From Monarcha castaneiventris obscurior (lineage: Eukaryota > Chordata > Aves > Passeriformes > Monarchidae), in NCBI GenBank assembly GCA_026261815.1, contig JAMPIT010000687.1:1588501-1652500 (forward strand): 64,000 nt of DNA, written 5' to 3'. A program made the position numbers and the translations under genes. The number at the start of each line of letters is the position of its first letter. Position 1 is the first letter of the stretch. Under the pieces are notes generated by a model, which searched no databases, was not told the origin of the DNA, and worked only from the letters and a program-made list of their open reading frames with translations. Of the stretch, positions 1-10,700 are shown piece after piece.

Positions 1-3000
1 AGGCACCGGGCGGGGAGATAAAGCAGGGCCCAGCCTGCTCCCTTTTTTGGTGGAGAAAGATGCAGAAAGTGAAGCTATAAAAAAGAGTCAAATCCATCCA
101 AGAAGGCGCCAGAGTGCTGAGCAGCCACCCCCTCGCCAGGGATGTGTAGGAGAGGCTCGGGGGGACCAACAGCCCAACTTTGGGGTTAAAATATGAGCTA
201 AGAGACGTGGGCACGGCCTCACCCCAGCTGTGCTTGCAGATCTGGCAGGGCCAGCCCTTCCCAGGCTCCCAGCAGATGCCGCAAGCACAGGCAGCTCTTG
301 CCTCCAAGCCCTGCCCGTGCTGCAGTGCAGGCAGGGGGGGCGGGTTGGGTTTGCTCCCCTTCTCCAGTGTGGGCAGCCCTGGTCCTGCTGGCAGCAGCAG
401 GGCCCAGATCTGGCTCCAAGCATTTGCCCTTGGCCACCGTGCAGGTGAGAGAGCTGGCAGCACCCACAGCAGAGCCAGGGCTGGTCCCAAACCACCCGCT
501 CTGGAGCCCCTGCTCCAGCCCTGGTGCCAAAACCACCGGGGTTTTGCCAGATGGGAGGAGGGAAGGAGGTTGCTGCTACCCTAAAACCTTCCCCTGGCAC
601 CCTGAAGCTCAAGAGCCCTGCCTGGGGCACAGCCAAGAGCTGCCCTTCCCCACACCCCATCCCAGAGATGGGTCTCTGCTCTCAGTGCCTTACTGGAGTG
701 CCCATGACGGGACCACGAGTCCTGACAGCCTCTGCACCACCCTGGGGCTGCCGGGCCATGGGGAGGGCTGGCAGCTCCAGTTCTGGGCCTGGGTTACATT
801 TAAATGAGAAACCTCAGCCCTGGCTTGGGGGATTTCGTTTCCTTGGAAGCGGGAGCAGGCAGGAAATGAAGAAAACACGGCCCTGCTGTAAGTGTTTTAC
901 CAAATGCCAGAGGCAGCGGGAGGCATTTCCCGGCACAGCTCGGCCTCGAGCATCGTCCTCGGCCACCACCACAGCCATGGCTCTGCAGGCATTGGATGGT
1001 GCTTCCCAGGGAGGGAAGTCTGTCCAAAAGGGCTGTGCTTGGTGGGAAACAGCAAAGTGCAGGGAGAGGGGGTCAGCAGCCGCCCATTTTATCCCTGTTG
1101 CCGCACGTGATGCAGGAGGCGGCTTCGTGCCACGAGCCCACGGCTGTGCAGGGACCCGGGGCCAGCAGGACCCTCTGCTCTCCGCAGGAAGCTCCCAGAG
1201 GACCAGGCTTCCATGCTGGCTCAGGGCTGGCGCTTTGTCTAACTGGATGGGGAGGGTAATTCGGCCCTGGCCACATCCCCAGCTCCTGCCTTAAGCCCTG
1301 GCCATGCCGGCGCTGGCCTTTGCAGAGCGGCTGAGCCCGGCGCAGAGCTGCTGCCCTGCCAGACTGCAGAAACTTGAGCTCCAAATAACATAATTCCTCT
1401 GGCACCCCGTGGTTATTTGTGAGCTGCTGTGAGCAGATGGAAGAGTTACAGATAAAGCCATCCGCAGCACGGGAGCCGATTGCCTTCCCCACACAACCGC
1501 GTAGGCAACGGCAAAGGCAGGGAGGAGGAGAGAAAAAAACCCACCAGCCAGCAAGAGAGCGAGAGAGAGGAGTCAGCCATTTCTGAGGGGCTGAGCTGCC
1601 ATCTCAGCACACACCTACGTGCGAGGAATGGGGACTCTCTGCTGGCACTGGGCCCTTCCCAGGATGCTGGAAGAGGGGAGTGCTCTCCCACCACCCATGG
1701 CTGCTTGGCCAGGGACAGCAGCGCGAGTTGGGGGTGACATTGGCATGGTGGAGCGCTGCCACACACTGGGAGAGCAGGCTGTTAACGCTGATCCGAGCTG
1801 GCAGCGCCTGCACTCGCTTCGGTCCCAGAGGGGGAATTAAGGGAGAGAAGCTGACGTCAGTGGTGGAAAGGACACGCAGCCCACTCGTCCAAGGCAGCCG
1901 GCAGCATCTTCTGGGTGTTGCTAACACCACCTTGAAGGAGAAAATTAAATAGGTCTTCGGAGACGGGGGCTCCTGTGAAGCCGCAGCCCGGCCAGCTGTG
2001 ATCCTGTGCCGAGTCATGTGGAAGAGACAGACGGGCACGGAGAGGGATCAAAGGCCGGGGCCAAGGTCGGTGGGCCAAGGCTGCGGAGCTGTGGAGGCGC
2101 TGCCCCAGCTGCGGCAGGAAAGCGCTGCCCACGGACGGGGCTGGGGCTCACACAATCAATCACTGCTGGGCTTCTCCTGCCTGCACCGAGCTAAACCTCA
2201 GCCTCTGGGAGCTCCCCTGGCTCTGTGGAGGGTGCAAGTGCAGGGCCCTGCGGGTTACCCAGGCAGGCAGACCTGGGACTAAGATCTCCCTGTCGTTTAG
2301 GGGGTTAAACCAGCACAAAACTCACCAACACCTCCCAGACTCTGAAGATGTCTTCCAAGGGCTGTCACTCCAAAAGCACAAGGCTATGTGTTGTCCGGCA
2401 CCCCAAAAAAGCAGACACCTGGCCACGGCCGCACCCATCCAAAGGCAGCCAGGAGCTCCAGTTGCTCCTCCCAGACTCCAGCTGGAGCCAAGAGCTGGGA
2501 CATGCAGCTCGAGGGAGTGTGGAAGCCCCAGAGCTCCCTCCTTCCCCTGCCCTCTACGCCCCAGCACGACTAAAGGCCTTGCTTGTTCAGGAGCTGGCAA
2601 GGCCAATTAATCTAATGAGGTTTTGCAGCCAGGGACCATTGTCAGCCAAGAAAGGCACAGCGCTGCAGAGCGAGGCACCGGTGTCTCCTAAAGCCAAGGG
2701 AATTTGGCAGAGCAAAGCCCGCGGTAAAAGCAGGGATGAGGAGCAGCAGGGACAGAGCCTTTTGTTGCTCTTCACCAACCAGCAAGAAAACAGAGCCCCA
2801 CGGAGCGAGGCCAGACAAGGCACCTGAGCTCGGGGCCAGCAGCCACCGCTGCCAGGCACATTCACTGCACGAGGGACCCGGAGCTGCGAAATGGAGGCAG
2901 AAAGCTGCTGCAGCCCCTTCCCAGCCCAGCTGCAGCGGCTCTGCTCTGCAAGATGGAGCCCGGGCTCATTTCCTGTGGCAGGGAGTGCTGGGGGGAGGCT

Positions 3001-3289
3001 GGAGGCTGCTCCTGGATGGGGCTTCCTTGGCGCTGTGACCCTCGAATTCCCACTGTTAAACCCTCTCAGCCCACCTCTGCATGGTAAAGGCGTCTGTGCC
3101 GATGGTGTTTGCCAGACAGCTCGGGATGCGCCAGCTTTCCTCGGCCTCTGCCTGGGCAGGGCACAGCCAGCACCTCCCTGGACACTGCGCTTCCCAAGGG
3201 ACACCCTGGTAGCTGCACTAAGGACACAAGGACAGGCATGACTGGTTCCGGTCGCCCAGCGCCTCCCACGCTCCCAGGAAGGAGCCAGG
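1..3289. other. Intergenic sequence downstream of WASF2, no gene seen
   Basis: I see no coding exon here. The open frames (up to about 250 codons) overlap each other on both strands, lack recognisable domains and follow the GC-rich composition. In mammals the neighbour on this side is GPR3, a single-exon GPCR gene, but no seven-helix reading frame is present, so that gene, if kept, lies outside the window. The stretch is moderately GC-rich with no obvious tandem repeats. Confidence 0.6.
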
Positions 3290-3445
3290 TTTGCCCAGAG
3301 AAGCTGTGGCTGCCCCTGGATCCCTGGAAGTGCTCAAGGCCAGGTTGGACGGGGCTTGGAGCACCCTGGGAGAGGGGAAGGTGTCCCTGCCCATGGAATG
3401 AGATGAGCTTTAAGGTCCTTTCCAGCCCAAACCTTCCCATGACTC
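3290..3445 (+). mobile_element. CR1 LINE 3'-end fragment
   Basis: This matches the sense strand of the avian CR1 tail: the 'caaggccaggttggacgggg' block, then 'cttggagca', 'aaggtgtccctgcccatgg' and a 'tttaaggtcctttccagccc' ending. It is a short 5'-truncated copy with no reverse transcriptase coding sequence. It lies just beyond the proposed WASF2 poly(A) site. Confidence 0.85.
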
Positions 3446-3540
3446 CAAGTGACACACAAAGCCCCTGCAGCCCCTGTGCCAGGCCCAGGCTCACACCCCC
3501 ACAGTAACACACACAGGCACTGCTGACTGGATAGAAAGGT

Positions 3541-3546
3541 TTTATC
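3541..3546 (-). terminator. WASF2: Candidate distal poly(A) signal GATAAA
   Basis: On the minus strand GATAAA is followed within 25-50 nt by a GU-rich element (TGTGTGTT and GGGGGTGTG at about 3,493-3,516), the usual layout of a cleavage site near 3,530. The hexamer is a weak variant. AT-rich, UTR-like sequence lies immediately upstream. Confidence 0.4.
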
Positions 3547-3833
3547 AAGTTTTAAAAAAGAATCAAAAAAATTATTACTTTTTTTTTTATACATGTACAT
3601 TACAAAATATTTGCAGTTGGGTTCTTCAACCAGGGGTTACTGAGCTGATTATTAAAAACAACGAAACAAAGCAGCAGGAAATCTGGCTTATACAGCAACC
3701 GACAGGGAAAAGCACAGACATTACATGGGAATACGGAAGGCAGGGAGTCTGCACTGGGATGTGCAAGTACGGACCAGGGGCGGGCTCTGATCCCCCACAC
3801 CCACTGCCTCCCCACACAGTCCGGCCATCAGTG

Positions 3834-3839
3834 TTTATT
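3834..3839 (-). terminator. WASF2: Candidate poly(A) signal AATAAA for WASF2
   Basis: A canonical AATAAA on the minus strand is followed by a strong GU-rich region (GTGTGGGG and GGGTGTGGGG, about 3,790-3,822). Cleavage near 3,815 would give a 3' UTR of about 3.8 kb. It may be used as an alternative to the GATAAA site 290 nt further on. Confidence 0.5.
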
Positions 3840-4479
3840 TTGCAGGGGTGAAAAATAATCCTGACAAATCTACAGTATTTTGCTCACAAGTTCGGGGTTT
3901 TTTGTCCTTTTTTTCTTCTTTCTAAGCAGAGTTTCACTGCTGAAACTCCTTTGGTCTGAAGTGAGGAACCCCCTGCACCCTGAGAGTATCCATCAAATGT
4001 CGTCCTTCTGACCCCCAGCCTGGCTGGGTCCGTGGAGGGCATTTCCCATCCCTCCTCTCCCACCTTATCTCCTGCTCAGCAATAAACCCCTAAGATACAA
4101 ATGGAATAATTACTCTTATAAATATATTTATATCATGTAGGAAAAAATAAGGCACTTCAGGAGGGGTTACAGCTCGTCTAATTCTATGACATTCTAATCA
4201 GGAAGAAAAATGGGTTAGTTTCTGAAATGAATTAAAATGAATGTTAATACAGTAATAAAAACATCGGATCCACTTCCACTTCAAGGCTTTGTTTAAAAAG
4301 AAGAGAAGAAAGCACCCCCGAAATCCAACAGCAGTGAAACCTGACCCGGGGCAGCTGCATCTGCCCTGCCAGGCAGCTCCCTCCCAGAGCCCCTCCAGGG
4401 CAGGGACTTCCAAAAGAAACACGTTAAATAAGTTCATGTTGTGGAAAAAAAAAATCCAATCTATCCTTTCCCTGAAATG

Positions 4480-4960
4480 ACACTCTGCACGCCTCCTCGG
4501 CCATCTGGGACCTCCGGGAGCCCCCTCCCCGGCCCCGGCCTGTGCGCTGGCTCTGATAAGGAGAGGAGAAGCGGTGAAGGTCACCGGCTGCGGCGGCGGC
4601 TCCGGGCTGAGCCCGGGGAGCCGGGACGAGGCTTTCCCGGCGAGGGGAAGGGGGGCGGCGGGGGAGAGGCTGCCGGGAGCAGCAGCCAAGCACTGCGGGC
4701 GAGGACACCGCGAGAATGTTTAACCAGGGAAGGCAAGGGAAGGCGGCCGTGCCTGCCCGGACTTGCAGCCCCGAGCCAGCGGCTCCCAGGATGGGCGAAA
4801 TGGCTGCAGCGGGAGCGGGGCGGAGGCTGCTCGTGGGGAGCTTTGGGAAACGCTCGAGGTTCGCCCCAGCCTCATGCGGGAAGAGGGGAGGAAGGAGTAA
4901 GAGCCCAGGACACGAGAGCAGAGGTGGTAGGGCAGCCCTGCACTTCCAGCACAGCTGCTC
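4480..4960. other. CpG-dense block inside the WASF2 3' UTR
   Basis: GC-rich sequence with many CpGs (for example the 'ggctgcggcggcggctccgg' stretch near 4,585) sits between AT-rich blocks on both sides. It has the look of a small CpG island. No coding exon or convincing splice pair was found in it. It could be an internal promoter, an antisense transcript start, or simply GC-rich UTR. Confidence 0.4.
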
Positions 4961-7627
4961 TGTCTTGCTGGTTGGTTTTGGCACCTCTCCTCCTCCCCTA
5001 CTGCTTTCAAAAACATTGAGCTCACTTGGTGGCCCAGAGCTCTGCGATTTTGCAAGGATAGTCAGAGATGGTCCCTCTGGAGCAGTTGTTTCTCAGGGAT
5101 CCCCGCACAGGCTAAGCCCGCTTGGCAATCAAAGATTTAAGGGGAAAAAAAAACCAAAACCAGAAATCAAAGGAGATTTTAAAAAACACTCCAACAACCA
5201 ACCTTCCCTACCTGTCCACAACCCTTCTGTTTAGGATCCTGCAGTTTTGATTCCTGCCCTGGGACGGGATTTGGGAGCAGAGGGTGTTTCCAGCAGGCTT
5301 GCAGGAACAGGGCAGCGTCCGGAGGAGCCGCCCCTGCCGTGGCCGTGGCCACAGCAGCGTCCTTGTGCAAGGGGCAGAGTGAGGGACTGTCCCTGGCACG
5401 GCCCTGCCTGGCACGCCGGGCTCAGGGAATATGGCACTTCTCCGCATCTCAGGCGACAGGAAGACTTGCTCCCCTTTCCCAACAAGGGCTAAGTCTAGTT
5501 AAGGCAATCTCAAATTCAGCCAGGTTTGGCATTTGCGGGCTTGTCGCTTCCCCGTGTGCTCCTGCTGTCAGCCCGGGTTAGCTCAGGGCCTGTTTTTCCT
5601 GGGAACGTGTCTCTGGGAGCAGCCGGAGGAGGATGCTCTCAGGAAGAGCAGCAGAACGAGGCAGTGCCTCTCTCATCCCCTCACCCAGCTTGCAGCAACC
5701 ACCCCTTTGCATTTCCCAGCCTCTCCACTGCACCACGGCTCACCGGCACTCCAGAGGTTTGTTCCCTCTTCCAGAACCTGGAACTAGTGCTGCTCAGATG
5801 TTCCCAGCCCATCCGGATGCCCTCCGCATCCTGCCTGCAGACAAAACCTGATGGCACAGCCATCCAGGGAATCTCTGGGGTCTCACTGGGTCCCAGCCTG
5901 ATCCGCACCCCAAGCCCATCCTCCAGGCCATCTCTGCCCCAGCCAAGATTAAAATGCACACACACGCAAGGAATCAGTAAGAACTCGATGGCACAAGCTG
6001 AAGCCATCAATCAACTCCCAAGCAGGATTTCCAGCAAGCCTTGGGCAGGGCCCAGCGTTCCAGGTATCAGCAACATCATCAAAGGAGGTGAGGCAGGGAG
6101 GAAAGACAGGCACAGGCTGGTGAAATACTTTAGGAAAGGCAAAAAGATGGGAGAGTTGGTCCTAGTGGGACACACATCCCACAACAGCTGGACCCATAAC
6201 CTAAAAAAGGCCTTGGAATTGCTTTTTGCATGACCCTCACTGAGTCATGTCCAAATTAAAATACACATCAGGGGTATCTGGGTTAGATTTCCAAGATATG
6301 CTCATATTCTATGTAAGGTAACATAAAACAGCAATAAAACCGAGGTCAGCTAGTTCAAATTCCCCATTTTCCCCTGCCAGTACTGGATCTATAGTGAGCA
6401 GCCTGGGAATTAATTCACAGGGTTAGTAAGGAGAAGAAACGTTCTCTTAAAATTAACTGATGAATTGTAATAACAAAATTAGGGTAGGCTAAGTCTGATG
6501 TAACTGATGGGCAACTCAGTTCACACACATGATGTTTTTAGGCACACGAACTCCCCTCCCTAGGGGGAAGGGAGAAGCAAAGGCAATACCAGCATTTAAG
6601 TCCCTGTGTTAAAAGTACGGTCACCCCGCTAAAAAAAAGCACCTCTCAAACTGCCCTGGCCAGGCCAAAGACCACCACAGTGCCTGGTGTTCAGAGAACC
6701 CCTCCCCACCCCATCTCCCTGTCTTAGGCACTGGATTTGGAATTTTAAAACACAATCTCAGCATGAATTGGAGAAAATCAGCCCGGCGAGGTCTGGCCAT
6801 CGCTTGGAGCTGACCACAGATGTGTCTCAGTGGGGCAGTAGCTCTGCTTTCCCAGGAGTGGGAAGCTGAGCAAGCATCCTGCCCTGGTTTTACATCCCTC
6901 TGTGCAAATCTCCTCTTGGCAAAGCAGTCCAGGAGATCTGAGGAAGGTAAAGGCAGCTTCTAAAATAAAAAAAGTCCCTCCTTACATTGCACCCAAGGCA
7001 CTCGGCAGCTTCGGAGATGGGAAGTGCACCCCACACAGGGTGATCTGGAATTAATACTTAGGGGTCAGAGGGGAAAGAATTGTGCACTATTGCCAAAAAC
7101 CTGATTATTTGACAGTGGGATGCAGCAGAGAACTGACATTTAAAGCCCATTTTCTTGCAGCACTACCAGTATTCACTGGCAAGGAAGAGCCATCAGATCA
7201 ACTGTCTGCTGTTGCACTGAGAAAACCAGCTGAAAATGTCCTTCATCCGAAAGGCCATGCGGCCGCAACAGGATCATCCATCTTTACTTTAAAAATCCCT
7301 CAGGATGGAGGGTTTATATGTGCTCTGCCTGGTGGCATCAAAGATCTGGAGGTTTAGCTCTCTTTTAAATAAGCAACCGTTACACCCCCTCCAGCTAAAT
7401 CCCAACGCCGCATCCTCAGTGTCCATGAGGAGACCTTTTGGAAAGGCAGAGCACAAAGTCCTGCCAAAGCTGGAGGGGGAGGGAGAGGGGAGATATGCTG
7501 CTGGTTGTCTGAAAACCCTTGGCACATCTTTGGTTACGGGATGAAAAGGATGTGGTGCGAGGTTTGGCCACCTGATTCTGTAAGAAGCGAACCCAGGAGA
7601 GAAGGGAAGGAGGGGATGGGAGCGTGG

Positions 7628-7785
7628 CTAATCCGACCATTCATCCTCATCGAACTCGGAGGAGTCGTCCTCAGAGTCGCTGTACTCCACCGCGATGCGG
7701 CGCGACAGGATCGTGGCCACGTCGTTCCCCACAACATCCCGCTTCTCCTGCTCCCGCTGCTCCTCCACCTTGCGCAGCTGGAAGC
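7628..7785 (-). CDS. WASF2: WASF2 last coding exon (WH2 end, central and acidic regions)
   Basis: It encodes residues 449-500. The acceptor is TTCCCAACAG|GCTTCC; the first two bases complete the glycine codon begun in the preceding exon. It carries [32 protein letters not shown] and the acidic terminus with Trp498. The stop is TAG. This is the Arp2/3-activating half of the VCA module. Confidence 0.96.
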
Positions 7786-10700
7786 CTGTTGGGAAGGAGG
7801 GAACGGAGGGGATCATCACACTGAGGTCTTGGTCACACCGAAATCTCCCTTTGTCCCAGTGCTCTGAGCGAGGCAGGCTGGGAGTGCTGGGGGTAACACT
7901 GATGGTGACAGCCCGGACAGGCTGGGTGCGGAGGTGGAATGGGAAGCAAATCCCTTCTGTGCCCCTCTGAGGGGTAACCCCACTGCCATACATTCCCCAA
8001 CAAACCTGGATCACTCCATTCTGGCACTGGCCATCTCCAAGGGTGTCGGGGGAAGCATAAAACCCAGCAAGGCGCTCGTGAGGGTGGGCAGACAAGGAGG
8101 GACCACAAGGGACAAGCCTTGAGCAGCAAGGCAGTCACACCCCTTCCAGGAGGCAGCTCCCAAGGGTTTTCCAGAGGCAAAGGAGAACGCTGGCATGGAA
8201 ACACAACCTTACCTTGCCGAATAGCCGAAAGCAGATCACTCCTGGCATCACTAACCGCAGGCAAGGATGACTTGGGCTTGGATGTGGAGGTGTCGGAGGG
8301 CAGAGGAGGGGGTGGGGGGCCATCCAGGCCGCTGGAAGCCAGAGGAGGTGGGCCGGGAGGAGGCGGGGGGGGCGGCGGGGGTGGTGCAATCCCACTGCCC
8401 GGTTGCGGCAGCGGAGCTGGGAGAACACTGGAATAGTCGACTGCTGGGGGAGGTGGGGGAGGTGGAGGGGCAGCAAACTCGGGGTGAGGGGGGAAAGAAG
8501 GGGGCGAGGGTGGCGGGGGGGTTCCCGGGGAGGGAAAGCCCATGGGAGGTGGTGGAGGGGGGTTGTTTTCCATCAGTGGTGGCGGTGGAGGAGGAGCTGG
8601 AGGGGGAGCAAAGCCTGGCCTGGCTGCTGAGGGGGAGCCGATTGGAGGAGCTGGTGGCGGGTGGCTCGGGCTAACCAGGCTGGATCGTTTGGGCCCTCCA
8701 GAACCAGAACCTCTTTGGTTGTCTACAGGATAGCTGTGGCAACAGAAGGAGAGAGACAGGGAATTAGCCTTGAGGCCAGATCAGACTGTACAGTCTCAAT
8801 GTTAATGCAAATCATGTGTGTTTGCTGCAGTCCAGACAAAAAAAATCCAAGTTCCAGCTTTTAACTGATGTTTCCATGAGACCTCACTCCTTGGTTTTAG
8901 TTCTCTCGCACGGTTTCTTTTGGCCTACACCTCCAGAACAAAGGAAAGCTTCTAGGGATGGCAGGAATGCTGTCCTTCATCCCATCTCCGAAGCTGACAG
9001 GAACATGAGCCACCTCACCTCTGTCAGAGGCCCGGCCGGCACGTCCAAGCTCGGAGCAGCCTCCTGGCTCCAGAGCTCCTGCCATCACCCCTTCCTCACC
9101 GAGGTCAGGCTCGTGACATGCCAGGCAGGGATCAGGGATGTCTGCCGGGATAAACCCCACCAGGAGGGCGGGGGTGCCAGGAAAGCATATGCTCTGAACA
9201 CCTGCTAGGAACGGATCTCCTCCCTGGATTCCACAGCTCGGAGCTGCAGCCATGTCTCAGAACTCGCCGTGGGGAGTGAAGGCAAGGACATGGAAACCCA
9301 ACGTGGTTTATGGAAAACATCAATGCATGAGGGACTGAATCTCCCATTGTGGAGGCTCTGTTCATCCCAAGGCCCCCTCTGCCCATGTGACATCCTGTGT
9401 AAGGGGAGCCCCAAACTGACACCTCCTTCCATGGCAAGACAGAAGTGTAAGGTACATTTGCCACAAAAACATCACCATTTTTAACAGTGCTGATCCAAAA
9501 CAGACGCCTGGAGATCAAATCTACCTCCCAGGGTTCCTTAAAAACAACCATCAAAACAAAACCAGAGAGGAGAGATCTGTGGGGCTGGGCAGAGATCAGA
9601 GCAACTGCATAAGGCAGTGAGAGCTTCATCTGAGAGCTCGCCTCTGCTCTGCCCAAGAGGCACAGGCTGCAGAGTGCAGTGCTGGGTCTCTCTGACACAT
9701 CAGAAGAGCCTTTGCTGCAGCATTGCTGCCTTTGGATAAGATGGAGATAAGCCAAGCAGCCCTGTCTATCAGACAGACTTTCTCTTGTTCCTCTTGACTC
9801 TGTTTTAATGTCTTTAAAAAATAGAAAAAGTCTACTCTTGTTTTGCCCTTTGCGTCTTGAGCCACTGCTGGACCATAACTCTCATCTCTGGAGGTGCCTG
9901 GGAGTCACCATTTCATTCAATGCGAAGTAAATGACCTGAACTTGCACCCAAGTCTCTGGGAAGGCGGCAGCTGCTGTGCTCAAGTCCTTGAAATTTAAAT
10001 ACATCTCCATCTCCAGTGCCAACGTCGTGCGTTTCTTACAGATCAGAGCAAAAGAGGCTAAAGAAGCTGTTCTTTGCAAAGCTCTGCCACAGAATATCCT
10101 GAGCTGGAAGGGACTCACAGGGACCATCGCGTTCAACCCCTGGCCCTGCACAGGACACCCCCAAGAATTCCACAACGTGCCTGAGAGCATTGTCCAAATG
10201 GAACACAAGGAACACGAGTCCACGCTATGGAACAACTGCATTGGAAAACGCCAGCAATGGAGCCAAACCATTCACTGGGACACCGCTGTGGAATAAACCT
10301 GCTCTAGTTCTCCCCTTCCACCTGGGAATGGTGACGGTGGCTGGGATTCATGGAGAGCTGTGCTGCCTGTGCCTCTGCCCCTGCCTGCAGTTGCACTTCC
10401 CTTCCAGACAGGAGCATTCTGGTTCCCATACAACACCCGTTAGGAAGTTCTGCTGAACTATCTCAGCCTGTCTCATGTCATCCTTTTACACCACCTACTA
10501 CTCCCTGGTGACAGAAGGGATCCCGTAGGCTTACCTAAATTCCACCGGGGGTGGAGGCAGGCTGTCATCTGGGAATGAGGGAGGTGGTGGCACAATAGAG
10601 TCAGTCTGTGGCGGTGGCGGGTAGCAGTTCCCATCCATGCTTTCGCCGGAGCCGATGCTGCCGTTCTGATACACCATGTTGGAGGGGTACCTGGGAAAAG

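Larger units (their letters stand above)
3536..7627 (-). other. WASF2: WASF2 3' untranslated region
   Basis: From the TAG at 7630-7628 the last exon appears to run without a good splice donor to AT-rich sequence at 3.5-4.5 kb that carries poly(A) signals. A length of 3.8-4.1 kb resembles the long 3' UTR of mammalian WASF2 as I remember it. The distal part (3,540-4,480) is AT-rich with AUUUA-like stretches, as in many regulated vertebrate 3' UTRs. In the middle lies a CpG-dense block (4,480-4,960) that is unusual for a 3' UTR, so a separate transcript for the distal block cannot be excluded. Confidence 0.55.

Noticed and set aside
5526..6233. 235-codon frame on plus within the WASF2 3' UTR
   Set aside because: No known domain and no coding periodicity apparent; antisense to the long UTR.
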